Positions 6,780 through 14,951 of a stretch of DNA of 42,687 nt are shown piece after piece. This DNA is from an uncultured bacterium (lineage in GTDB: Bacteria > Bacillota > Clostridia > Lachnospirales > Lachnospiraceae). Each line of letters starts with the position of its first letter. Positions within the stretch are counted from its first letter, which is position 1. The stretch spans positions 1 through 42,687 of the forward strand of contig CAOKFN010000041.1 in assembly GCA_948467735.1 (NCBI GenBank), given 5' to 3'. A program made the translations under genes and the position numbers. The notes under the pieces are model-generated. The model did not search any database. It saw nothing but the letters and a program-made list of their open reading frames with translations, and was not told the origin of the DNA.

Positions 6780-8768
6780 TTATTCTCCGACAAGCCAGTG
6801 AATGAGGTCGATTTCGTCACTTAAATAAGCAAGTCTGGGAACGTCAGTATGTGCGGCGCCGTCAAATTCTGTTATAACCGCTTGGGAATTCCTGCGGGTC
6901 AGCAGCTCCATAAAATGAATGGCGGTCTGGGGGCTGACCACCGTATCTTCGGTGCCAACGAACGTCCAGATTTTCATATCGCTCAATGCGGAAAGAGCAG
7001 CTTTACTGGCGCGCACGCCTCCGCTGCAGGGCGCAATACACCGGAACAGTGCCGGATAAGAAGCGGCGATATTCCACACGCCCGCTCCGCCCATGCTAAA
7101 CCCGGTCAGGCTGATATTGCCGCTGTCAATCTGATAGGTTTCCACTGTTTCCTGAATTGCGGATACAACTTCCGTTTTTTTGGTCAGCCAATCCTTTTCG
7201 TCTGACGGAAGCTGCGGGATCAGGACATAGGCGGGGATATCCCCCAATGTTCCGTCCGCCAGCCACTGGACAAATCCCTCCGAATCCAACAGCTTATCCA
7301 GATTATCGCCTTTTCCGGCGGTGCCATGAAGATAAACGATCAACGGCATATTTTCGGACGCAGTTTTCGGGGCATACAGCAGGCAGTTCAGCCCGCTTAT
7401 ATTGATTTTTTCCATAGAGGAGGCAGCGGCGGCGCTGCCGCAGGTTATCTTGACGCTGTTTTCAGGGGATACGTTATCGGCAGTCCCGACATAAGAAATC
7501 GGCTGAACAATATAGCTGTGGGTGCTGCCCGGTTCCAGACCATGTATCGTAACAGCTGTTTTTTTCACAGCATCAAGCATTTTGAACAGACCCGTGTCTT
7601 CAAAATACTCGAAAAGCTGATATTCCACTGCACCATCGACAGGCTGCCATGAGAGGGCAATGCTGTCGGATCCGGCGGAGGCTGTAGATACAACAGGAGC
7701 GTCAAGGGCTGCAAGCTCAATACTTTGTTCAGGTTCTTTCCCATTTAAAACTTGAATAACCCGGAAACCTACATCTTCATAGCCCTCTGCGGCGTTCCTG
7801 CCTTCCCTGCGGTGTTCGGTACGGCACTCTGTCCTGTCGGAGCGCCAAGAGCCGCCCTTGACGCCCAGCGTAATAATTCCGTTATGATTGTTTCTTACAG
7901 TGGAAGTCCATTCCCAGACATTCCCCCAGAAATCGACAGCGCCGTGGGCGCCCCTTGTAACGCCCTCATACTGTACCACGGGCGTTCTTCCGTCGTTGAC
8001 GCCGCAGTTGAAATCAGCGTCTTTGGGCATATGTCCTGCCGCCAGTTCCCATTCGCTTTCGCTGGGAAGGCGATAGGCGTTGACACCGTCCTGTTCTGTC
8101 AGCCATGCGCAGTAGGCCTCTGCGTCCGCATAGGAGACAAAATTGACCGGGTAATTGTCTTCGCCTTCCGGATACTGTCCGTTTGTCCAGTTGGACGGAG
8201 CCTGCGCTCCCGCCGCCTTGACGAAGGCAGCATATTCCTGATTCGTGACAGGAGCATACTTGACATAAATGCTTTCCCCCGCCCCCATGACGGGGATATA
8301 CTCGTATCCGGCCGCATGGGAGGTCTTCCATTTCAGAAGTCTGGAATCAGTGAAACGGAGCATGCTGCTATTGATGCGATCCCAGTAGGTGAGATACATT
8401 TCCTGAACAATTTCTTCCATCTCCGCGACCTTTTCTTCACCGCCGGGCTTTCCGGCAGTTTCCGCTTTCAGCTCGGCAAGTTTCGCCTCCTTGCGGTCAA
8501 GAACGGCGTTGTAGTTTTCAATCACCATATCCCGAAGCTTCAGATAATTTTCCTCTGTGGGTGTTTTCTGATAGAGGGAGATCAGCTTTTTTGTTTCCTC
8601 GCTGAGTTCCGGCTGCTCCGTCTCGATAAAGCTGCTGTTTTGAAATGCGTTTGCCGCACCTGCCTTCATTGTGGGAACAGGGAGCAGGGGAAACGCCATG
8701 AGCGCCGCTATGCATACCCCTGTAATTTTTTTGAATCCCCGTATTTTTTGGGCCTCATAATGCTTCAT
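6780..8768 (-). CDS. Secreted SUMF1-type / FN3 / esterase fusion protein
   Basis: A 662-residue exported protein. The N-terminus has KK, a hydrophobic core and a GAANA cleavage region near residue 40. A helical segment covers about 50-140. A formylglycine-enzyme-like (SUMF1) domain covers about 150-340: PVTNQEYAAFV, YRLPSESEWELAAG, GNVWEW, KGGSWRSDR, DVGFRV. A fibronectin type III domain covers about 355-440. An alpha/beta-hydrolase esterase covers about 455-662, with oxyanion YLHGT, nucleophile GFSMGG (S558), D608 and H640. In the SUMF1 part only one Cys (TEC) is seen where true formylglycine-generating enzymes have two, so it is probably a binding or scaffold version. Start ATG 8768 has AAGGAGGAG. 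It probably acts on an extracellular ester, perhaps polysaccharide-linked. Confidence 0.85.
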   Translation of the reverse strand: MKHYEAQKIRGFKKITGVCIAALMAFPLLPVPTMKAGAANAFQNSSFIETEQPELSEETKKLISLYQKTPTEENYLKLRDMVIENYNAVLDRKEAKLAELKAETAGKPGGEEKVAEMEEIVQEMYLTYWDRINSSMLRFTDSRLLKWKTSHAAGYEYIPVMGAGESIYVKYAPVTNQEYAAFVKAAGAQAPSNWTNGQYPEGEDNYPVNFVSYADAEAYCAWLTEQDGVNAYRLPSESEWELAAGHMPKDADFNCGVNDGRTPVVQYEGVTRGAHGAVDFWGNVWEWTSTVRNNHNGIITLGVKGGSWRSDRTECRTEHRREGRNAAEGYEDVGFRVIQVLNGKEPEQSIELAALDAPVVSTASAGSDSIALSWQPVDGAVEYQLFEYFEDTGLFKMLDAVKKTAVTIHGLEPGSTHSYIVQPISYVGTADNVSPENSVKITCGSAAAASSMEKINISGLNCLLYAPKTASENMPLIVYLHGTAGKGDNLDKLLDSEGFVQWLADGTLGDIPAYVLIPQLPSDEKDWLTKKTEVVSAIQETVETYQIDSGNISLTGFSMGGAGVWNIAASYPALFRCIAPCSGGVRASKAALSALSDMKIWTFVGTEDTVVSPQTAIHFMELLTRRNSQAVITEFDGAAHTDVPRLAYLSDEIDLIHWLVGE

Positions 8769-8998
8769 ATTGACTCCTCCTTATTTTGGGTTTTGCATCT
8801 GCCTTTCAGGAGACCGGAGAACGTTGTCCGCTTGTAAGACACAGTCTGCTGTTCGGGAAGATGCTGTGAAAATATTTTTTGGCATTTCTTAGCCGGGCTT
8901 TTAGAGTCCGAAATTGAAAATGCCTGAACGCAAGTATATTGTATCGCAGAATCTCCCGGCAGTTCGAGGGTGAAAGTGAGGCAAAACTGTGGCAGGTG

Positions 8999-9027
8999 TT
9001 TACGAAACGCAGGGCAGGTGGTATGAT
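8999..9027 (+). promoter_or_regulatory. Sigma-A promoter of the two-component operon
   Basis: TTTACG (8999-9004), 17 bp, TATGAT (9022-9027). The predicted transcript begins near 9034. That rules out the in-frame ATG at 9023 and supports ATG 9056 as the response-regulator start. Confidence 0.65.
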
Positions 9028-9055
9028 AGGAAAAAACGAAACGGGGGTGCATTCC

Positions 9056-9757
9056 ATGCCGCAAAAAATATACCTTGCGGATGATGAAAAAAATATCCGG
9101 GATCTGATTGCCGCCTTTCTCACCCATGAGGGTTTCGAGGTCAAAACCTTTGGAAACGGAGATGAGCTGCTGGCCGCCTGCAATGCCGTCCTGCCGGATC
9201 TGGTGATATTGGACGTTATGATGCCGGGAACGGACGGATTGAGCGTCTGCTCTGCACTGCGCAGGGCCGACGTCGGCCTGCCCATTATCATTGTTTCGGC
9301 AAAGGACAGTCCCTATGACCGGGTAACGGGCCTGACCCTTGGCAGTGATGATTACCTGATTAAGCCTTTTCTGCCGCTGGAGCTGGCGGCCAGAGTCCGC
9401 GCCCTTCTGCGGCGGTCACAGAAAACGGCCCCGCCAAGCGGTCAGCCGCAGGAATTGGCTTATGGGCCTCTTCGGATGTTCCCAAAGCGGCGGGACGCGT
9501 TTTTAAATGATACGCCGCTGACGCTTACGCCGACGGAATTTGATTTCCTCGCCTATTTGGTGCAGCATAAGGAACGGGCGGTCAGCCGGGATGAACTGCT
9601 GCAGGCTCTATGGCAGGTAAACTGGCAGGCGGACACGCGGGCGGCGGATGATTTGGTGAAGCGCCTGCGGCGCAAGCTGAGGGAGCGGCAGAGCCCGGTG
9701 CGGGTGGAAACCGTATGGGGATTTGGGTTTCGGATTTCCATGGAGGCAGGCGTATGA
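9056..9757 (+). CDS. OmpR/PhoB-family response regulator
   Basis: A 233-residue cytoplasmic DNA-binding response regulator. The receiver domain (residues 3-118) has the acidic pocket D9-D10, phospho-acceptor D53 in ILDVMMPG, and the conserved lysine in LIKPF. The winged-helix domain (about 135-230) has LTPTEFDFLAYLV, VSRDELLQALW and VKRLRRKLRERQ, then VETVWGFGFRI, as in PhoB-type regulators. ATG 9056 follows GGGGGTG and a promoter at 8999-9027. Its stop overlaps the kinase start by ATGA, so the two form one operon. It is divergent from the SUMF1/esterase gene, which may be a target. Confidence 0.93.
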   Translation: MPQKIYLADDEKNIRDLIAAFLTHEGFEVKTFGNGDELLAACNAVLPDLVILDVMMPGTDGLSVCSALRRADVGLPIIIVSAKDSPYDRVTGLTLGSDDYLIKPFLPLELAARVRALLRRSQKTAPPSGQPQELAYGPLRMFPKRRDAFLNDTPLTLTPTEFDFLAYLVQHKERAVSRDELLQALWQVNWQADTRAADDLVKRLRRKLRERQSPVRVETVWGFGFRISMEAGV

Positions 9758-11175
9758 GGACACGAAAGATTTTCAGCCGTCTCATGGTTCCCACGATGGC
9801 GGCGCTGTTTCTGCTTCCCCCATTGTTCTGCATGGTTTTCTATCAGACCGCGAAAAGGTACGCTTATCATGAGGCAGTGGAGGAATTGAAAAACCTGCAG
9901 GAGCGGATAGTGCCTGTGATGGAACACAGTTTTTCGGAGGACAAAAAGGGAACATGGGGAGATGATGTGTCTGATCCGGTAAAATTATTTCTAGGGAAAG
10001 CCGGGCCTCTTGCTTCTCAAATGGGTGGAAATGCCCGGCTGTTGATTTTGGCCGGGCAGATGCAGGTGGTTTATCCAAGGGATGAACAGCTCCGCACGGC
10101 GGTCATGCCCTTGGCGGAGGAATTTACGAAATATATTCAAAACGGCGGCATTGCCCCAAATGATACGGCCGCCCTTAAGACAAGCGACGGGGAAACATAT
10201 CTTGTCAGCATTTATGAGGCTCCTGTGCAGTCCCAGCGTATACAGTATGTCATTGTCTACTGCCCTGCTTCCCGGATTGGCGGCTGGGTGGGGGAAGCCG
10301 CCGTCATGGTGCTGGCAATCGCATCGGTGTTCGCTGTGCTGGTGTCCGCCGTTCTCTGGGCGGCCGTCCGCAGCATCACCCAGCCCCTGCACCGGCTCTG
10401 CCGGGAATCGGAACAAATAGGCGGCGGAAGCTTCACGGAAATTGAGCCTGCATTTTCGCTGAAGGAGTTGGAGGACCTGCGGATTGCCATGAACAGGATG
10501 TCGGCTCAGCTCCTGCGCTCCGACCAGAGCCAGAAGAATTTCTTTCAGAACGTGTCCCATGAACTGCGCAATCCCCTTATGTCCATCAGCGGTTACGCAC
10601 AGGGAATCGAACAGGGAGTATTTCAGCCGCCTCGGGATGCGGCACATATTATTTTGACGGAAAGCCTGAGATTGACTGAATTAGTCAACAGCCTGCTTGC
10701 CCTCTCCCGGCTGGAAAGCAGCCAAGAGGACGCTGTCCTTGGCCCGATCCGGGTGTCCGAAGCGGCGGAAGACTGTATTGATCGGCTGAATGGACTGGCC
10801 GTCCAGAGGGGGATTTCCATAGTGATGGTTCCTTTTTGGCAGGGTATCATGGCTTGGGGAGAAGAAGAGCTTTTAGGAAAGGTTCTGGATAATCTGCTTA
10901 CAAATGCGATTCGTTACGCAGAGACCACTGTGACAATTTCGGTCGCAGCAGAAAAAGAGCAGGTACTCATTTCTGTATCTGACGATGGCGGCGGGATCGA
11001 CGAAAAAGACCTGCCTCATGTGTTTGAACGCTGCTATAAGGGCAGGGGAGGCAGCTTTGGAATCGGCCTTGCTATCGCCGGTTCTGCGGCAGAGAAGATG
11101 GGGGGACGTTTGACGGCGGCAAATCAGGATGGGGGCGGTGCGGTTTTTACATTGTCTTTGCTGCCCGCTTGTTAG
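9754..11175 (+). CDS. Membrane-bound sensor histidine kinase
   Basis: A 473-residue kinase that phosphorylates the preceding regulator. Helix 1 is at about 11-32, an extracellular sensor part at 33-180, helix 2 at about 184-210, and HAMP to about 260. The HisKA box NFFQNVSHELRNPLMSISGY has the phosphorylated H269. The HATPase has N-box LLTNAIRYA, G1 DDGGGIDEKDLPHVFERCY and G2 GSFGIGLAIA. The ATGA overlap with the regulator shows translational coupling. About 55 bp downstream is a shortened copy of its C-terminal third. The signal is unknown; the extracellular region contains no recognisable PAS or Cache motif. Confidence 0.93.
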   Translation: MRTRKIFSRLMVPTMAALFLLPPLFCMVFYQTAKRYAYHEAVEELKNLQERIVPVMEHSFSEDKKGTWGDDVSDPVKLFLGKAGPLASQMGGNARLLILAGQMQVVYPRDEQLRTAVMPLAEEFTKYIQNGGIAPNDTAALKTSDGETYLVSIYEAPVQSQRIQYVIVYCPASRIGGWVGEAAVMVLAIASVFAVLVSAVLWAAVRSITQPLHRLCRESEQIGGGSFTEIEPAFSLKELEDLRIAMNRMSAQLLRSDQSQKNFFQNVSHELRNPLMSISGYAQGIEQGVFQPPRDAAHIILTESLRLTELVNSLLALSRLESSQEDAVLGPIRVSEAAEDCIDRLNGLAVQRGISIVMVPFWQGIMAWGEEELLGKVLDNLLTNAIRYAETTVTISVAAEKEQVLISVSDDGGGIDEKDLPHVFERCYKGRGGSFGIGLAIAGSAAEKMGGRLTAANQDGGGAVFTLSLLPAC

Positions 11176-11230
11176 AACCAATTTGTTCATAAAGGAGGGA
11201 AATTGCTTGACGATATAGAGAGGAACTGCT

Positions 11231-11842
11231 ATGGAAGAAATATTTACTGTATTTTGGGTGATAATGGGGCTGCTTTTACTCATGCTGCTTCTTGCGGCCT
11301 TATGGCTGCTGCTTCTTTTGGCGAAGAGCCTGCGGCTGACAGAAGCAGTTGATAATATGCGTACCCTCTCACGGTTGGAAAGCGGTCGGCAGGACGCTGC
11401 CCTTGGCCCGGTTTTGGCAGCGAAAGCGTTAAGGGATTGTCTTAACCGGATGAACGGCTTAGCCCACCAGCGGGGGATTTCCCTGATTTTAGATCCCTTT
11501 GAGCAAAGCATCATGGTTTACGGTAAGGAAGAGCTTTTAGGAAAGGTTCTGGAAAATCTGCTGGCAGATGCGATTTGTCACGCAAGAACTACCGTGACGA
11601 TTTCAGTCAAGGCAGAAAAAAAGCAGGTTTCCATTTCTGTATCTGACGATGGCGGCAGGATTGACGAAAAAGACCTGCCCTATCTGTTGGAAGGCCGTTC
11701 TATGGACAGGAGCGGCAGCCTTGGCATAGGTTTTGCGATTGCCCGAACCGCGGCGGAGAAAATGGAGGGCCGTTTAGAAGCGGCAGATCAACATAAGGGG
11801 AAGGCGGCATTTACGCTTTTATTGAAAATGGTATCATATTGA
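11231..11842 (+). CDS. Membrane-anchored HATPase-only kinase paralogue
   Basis: A 203-residue protein: one N-terminal hydrophobic helix with poly-Leu (about 8-34) joined to a copy of the C-terminal third of the kinase just upstream. Residues 37-203 align colinearly with kinase residues from about 305 to the end, sharing for example LSRLES, ELLGKVL-NLL, TTVTIS, SVSDDGG and IDEKDLP. The HisKA box and phospho-histidine are absent. The ATP site is eroded: N-box LLTNAIRYA has become LLADAICHA, DDGGGID is DDGGRID, and VFERCYKG is LLEGRSMD. It is therefore unlikely to be an active kinase; it may interfere with or bind the intact kinase, or be decaying. AGGA lies 6 nt before ATG 11231. Confidence 0.7.
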   Translation: MEEIFTVFWVIMGLLLLMLLLAALWLLLLLAKSLRLTEAVDNMRTLSRLESGRQDAALGPVLAAKALRDCLNRMNGLAHQRGISLILDPFEQSIMVYGKEELLGKVLENLLADAICHARTTVTISVKAEKKQVSISVSDDGGRIDEKDLPYLLEGRSMDRSGSLGIGFAIARTAAEKMEGRLEAADQHKGKAAFTLLLKMVSY

Positions 11843-12080
11843 CGCTGATCTTGGAGCCGTATCAGATTTGGAGCAGAGAAAGTTCCCGCGCTGGAGAGGA
11901 ACCGCTTATGTCGTGCAGATTTATGTCACGGAGACCGTTTCAGGTTTAGAGGCACGGACATCATTTCACACAAAGTTGTTTTTTCGGACTTTCGTTTTTT
12001 CTTGTACTCTGTTTTCTCAAAATGCAAAATCTCATTTTATGGCTTCTTGACGAAACACATTTCATCTGGTAGGATGAATG
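11843..12080. other. Intergenic region between kinase paralogue and iorA leader
   Basis: No convincing coding region is seen. The sequence turns T-rich near 11970-12010 (GTTGTTTTTTCGG, CGTTTTTTCTTG), which could end transcription of the kinase operon, though no strong stem precedes these tracts. A TACAAT hexamer at 12081-12086 is a possible -10 for the iorA unit, without a clear -35. Confidence 0.4.
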
Positions 12081-12102
12081 TACAATAGTGTCGTGTGAAA
12101 GA

Positions 12103-12236
12103 GGCGGGCTTAGTCCGCCGATAGGCGTATGAAAAACAGTCTCGAGATGAAAGCGCAAGGCGTCTATTGGACGCCCGGAAGGGTTTTCAGACGCTTATGC
12201 GGCTGAATAACCCTTCTCCTGTCGGGGAGCCGGAGG
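12103..12236 (+). promoter_or_regulatory. Structured 5' leader of the iorA operon
   Basis: Four hairpins occur in series: GGCGG/CCGCC (12103-12119); GGCGTC/GACGCC with loop TATTG (12159-12175); GAAGGGTTTTCAG (12178-12190) with CTGAATAACCCTTC (12203-12216); and a weaker CTCC/GGAG pair just after. None is followed by a T-tract, so a simple terminator is unlikely. The cluster ends about 20 nt before the ribosome site of iorA. It matches no riboswitch that I recognise; it could be a translational control element or only a stabilising leader. Confidence 0.4.
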
Positions 12237-12270
12237 GAAGAGACGGTACTGGAAAAGGAGGAACGTGTCA

Positions 12271-14016
12271 GTGAAAAAGATACTGCTTGGCAATGAAGCC
12301 ATAGCGAGAGGCGCTTATGAAGCGGGTGTGAAGGTGTCGGCGGCTTATCCCGGCACGCCAAGTACGGAAATCAGCGAGAGCATTGTCAAATATGAGGAGG
12401 TCTATGCGGAGTGGTCGCCCAATGAGAAAGTGGCGGCGGAGACCGCCATCGGCGCGTCCATTGCCGGAGTCCGGGCCATGTGCAGCATGAAGCACGTGGG
12501 GGTGAACGTGGCGGCGGATCCGCTGTTTACGGCGGCTTACACGGGCGTCGGCGGCGGTTTAGTGGTAGTGGCGGCGGACGACCCCGGCATGTACAGCTCC
12601 CAGAATGAGCAGGACAGCCGGATGATTGCCAGAGCGGCCATGATCCCTGTTCTGGAGCCGTCGGACAGTGCGGAGGCCAAGGAATTTACGAAGCTTGCTT
12701 TTGATTTGAGCGAGCAGTATGACACGCCGGTAATGGTGCGGTCTACCACAAGGCTTTCCCATTCTCAGGGAATCGTGGAGCTGGGTGAGAGGACGGAGCG
12801 GGAGCCGTTTCCCTATGAGCGAAATGTCGCCAAATATGTGATGATGCCGGCAAACGCCATAAAGCGTCATCTGGTGGTGGAAGCACGGATGAAAAGGCTG
12901 GGGGAGGACGCCTGCGAGATGGCGGTGAACCGGGCGGAATATCGGGATTTGTCCGTGGGATTTATCACCAGCGGAATTCCCTATCAGTATGTGAGGGAGG
13001 CAATGCCGGAGGCCAGCGTGCTGAAGCTGGGTCTGGTGCATCCTCTTCCGAGAAAGCTGATAGAGGAATTTGCGGCCAAGGTGGATCAGCTGTACATATT
13101 TGAAGAATTGGAACCGGTGATTGAGGAACAGGTAAAATCTTGGGGGATTCTAAAGGCCGTGGGCAAGGAGCTGTTCACGGTACAGGGGGAGTACAGCGCC
13201 AATATGATCCGGGAGAGGGTATTGGGGCAGAAATATGAGACGGAAATTCCGGCGCTGGTGCCCGCCAGACCGCCGATTCTATGTCCCGGCTGTCCCCACC
13301 GCAGCGTGTACTCGGTGATGAACCGGCTGAAAATTCATGGGGCGGGAGATATCGGCTGTTATACGCTGGGGGCCGCCGCGCCGCTTGGGGTGGTGGATAC
13401 CACCATCTGCATGGGCTCCAGCATCAGCACCCTTCACGGGATGGAAAAGGCCAGAGGGCGGGAATATATCCGGAACTGGGCCGCGGTCATCGGGGATTCC
13501 ACCTTTCTGCATACGGGGATTAATTCCTTGATGAATATGGTCTATAATCAGTCCGCGGGAACGGTGGTGATTCTGGACAATTCCACCACCGGCATGACGG
13601 GGCATCAAGACCATGCGGCCACGGGGAAGACCTTGAAGGGGGAGGTGGTTCCGGCCATCAATATCGCCGCTCTGTGCCGCAGTCTGGGCATCGAGCATGT
13701 GTATGAGATCAGCGCCTATGATTTGGATGGTCTTGAGGAGGCGCTGCGGCGGGAAACCGCAAGGGACGCGGTGTCGGTCATTATCACCAAGGCGCCCTGC
13801 GTGCTGCTCAAAGGGGTGACATTCCCGAATAAATGCGTTCCCATTCCGGAAAAGTGTAAAAAGTGCGGCGCCTGCCTGCGTCCGGGCTGCCCTGCCCTGA
13901 CGAAAAACGAGGACGGGACAGTGTCCATTGACGAGACCATGTGCAACGGGTGCGGATTATGCGAGAAGCTGTGCAGATTTGGGGCCATCGAGACCAGAAA
14001 GGCGGACAGGACATGA
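12271..14016 (+). CDS. iorA: Indolepyruvate:ferredoxin oxidoreductase, alpha subunit
   Basis: A 581-residue thiamine-diphosphate enzyme that, with IorB, oxidatively decarboxylates aryl-pyruvates (from Trp, Phe, Tyr) to aryl-acetyl-CoA while reducing ferredoxin. The start MKKILLGNEAIARGAYEAGV is the family N-terminus. The TPP domain contains CPGCPHR, GDIGCYTLG and GDSTFLHTG. The C-terminus carries two 4Fe-4S motifs, CKKCGACLRPGCP and CNGCGLCEKLC. GTG 12271 is preferred over GTG 12265 because AAGGAGG (12255-12261) is then 9 nt rather than 3 nt away. The stop overlaps iorB by ATGA. It is the first gene of an operon with iorB, paaK and an ACT gene. Confidence 0.93.
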   Translation: MKKILLGNEAIARGAYEAGVKVSAAYPGTPSTEISESIVKYEEVYAEWSPNEKVAAETAIGASIAGVRAMCSMKHVGVNVAADPLFTAAYTGVGGGLVVVAADDPGMYSSQNEQDSRMIARAAMIPVLEPSDSAEAKEFTKLAFDLSEQYDTPVMVRSTTRLSHSQGIVELGERTEREPFPYERNVAKYVMMPANAIKRHLVVEARMKRLGEDACEMAVNRAEYRDLSVGFITSGIPYQYVREAMPEASVLKLGLVHPLPRKLIEEFAAKVDQLYIFEELEPVIEEQVKSWGILKAVGKELFTVQGEYSANMIRERVLGQKYETEIPALVPARPPILCPGCPHRSVYSVMNRLKIHGAGDIGCYTLGAAAPLGVVDTTICMGSSISTLHGMEKARGREYIRNWAAVIGDSTFLHTGINSLMNMVYNQSAGTVVILDNSTTGMTGHQDHAATGKTLKGEVVPAINIAALCRSLGIEHVYEISAYDLDGLEEALRRETARDAVSVIITKAPCVLLKGVTFPNKCVPIPEKCKKCGACLRPGCPALTKNEDGTVSIDETMCNGCGLCEKLCRFGAIETRKADRT

Positions 14017-14582
14017 GCGTGAAGAATATTATGATTGTGGGCGTTGGCGGACAGGGAACGCTTTTGACCAGCCGGATTCTGGGGAATCTGGCCATTCGGA
14101 CAGGATATGACGTGAAGCTGTCGGAGGTTCACGGCATGGCCCAGAGGGGCGGCAGCGTGGTGACTTTTGTGCGGTACGGGGATCAGGTGGCGGAGCCCAT
14201 TGTGGAAGAGGGGCGGGCGGATGTGCTGATTGCGTTTGAGAAGCTGGAGGCGCTCAGGTACCTGCATTTCCTGAAAAAAGACGGGGTGGCAATCGTCAAT
14301 GACTGGCGGATCGACCCCATTACCGTGGTGACGGGGGCGGCGAAGTATCCCGAAGGGGTGCTGGACGCCCTCCGCGCCGTCAGAAAGACCGTCGTGGTGG
14401 AGGCCATGAAGACGGCCAAGGAGTTAGGGGCGCCAAAGTCGTTCAATGTGGTGGTCTTAGGGGCGGCGGCCCGTTATGTGGGATTTGACAGGGAGGACTG
14501 GCTGAAGGTGATTGAGGAAACCGTGCCGCCTAAGACTGTGGAGATAAACCGTAAGGCGTTCGAGGCGGGGTATCTTCTGTGA
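14013..14582 (+). CDS. iorB: Indolepyruvate:ferredoxin oxidoreductase, beta subunit
   Basis: A 189-residue gamma-type subunit of the 2-oxoacid:ferredoxin oxidoreductase family. The N-terminal GVGGQGTLLTSRILGNLAI is the standard binding loop. It is followed by VKLSEVHGMAQRGGSVVTFV, the other invariant stretch. It pairs with IorA to form the active enzyme in the cytoplasm. ATG 14013 overlaps the iorA stop (ATGA), so translation is coupled and subunits are made in equal amounts. Downstream, 370 bp separate it from the ligase gene. Confidence 0.93.
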   Translation: MSVKNIMIVGVGGQGTLLTSRILGNLAIRTGYDVKLSEVHGMAQRGGSVVTFVRYGDQVAEPIVEEGRADVLIAFEKLEALRYLHFLKKDGVAIVNDWRIDPITVVTGAAKYPEGVLDALRAVRKTVVVEAMKTAKELGAPKSFNVVVLGAAARYVGFDREDWLKVIEETVPPKTVEINRKAFEAGYLL

Positions 14583-14885
14583 TGTCATGGCGCGCTGCAT
14601 CCGATGGGGGCGGCGCGCAGGGTGAGCGCAGGGATACGCTGCCTTGGAGCTATAGGGCGGAGCTTTATGTGAGAAGGGAAAGAAGAAACGGTGTTTGAAA
14701 AAAATCATCTGCCTGCATTGTATCAAAAGATGCAGGAATTGGGCCTTATGGATCTTGGGCATATGCAGGAACCTTTTATGCGGTAGTTGGAAGACAGAGA
14801 GGGATTGTTCCTGCAATGACGGATTCGGAACAAAGGAAGAATATTTTTAAGCTTGATGAACGAGCCGGAACGAAAACGGCTCGGG
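14583..14885. other. Intergenic stretch between iorB and the ligase gene
   Basis: There is a GC-rich imperfect palindrome near 14590-14622 without a T-tract. A 31-codon ORF lies at GTG 14691-14786, reading HLPALYQKMQELGLMDLGHM in its middle. That ORF has only a weak ribosome site (GAAGGGAAAGAAG) and resembles nothing I can name. It may be the head of a lost gene. Nothing else coding is seen. Confidence 0.35.
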
Positions 14886-14948
14886 CAGAGCCGGAAACAG
14901 CGGAGTAAGAGCTGAAAACAGCGGAATCAGAGCCGAAAACAGGAGGAC
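14886..14948 (+). repeat. Three 21-bp imperfect tandem repeats ending in a ribosome site
   Basis: The units are at 14886-14906, 14907-14927 and 14928-14948, sharing CAGAGCCG-AAACAG with a few changes. The third unit ends AGGAGGAC and supplies the ribosome site of the ligase gene at 14952. Adding or removing units would change the leader length but not the ribosome site. Confidence 0.7.
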
Positions 14949-14951
14949 AGC

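Noticed and set aside
7752..8837. Plus-strand ORF of 361 codons
   Set aside because: It is the shadow of the SUMF1/esterase gene, which has clear domain motifs on the other strand.
12081..12264. T-box or known riboswitch for iorA
   Set aside because: There is no T-box motif (AGGGTGGNACCGCG) and no terminator; the hairpins do not match classes I know.
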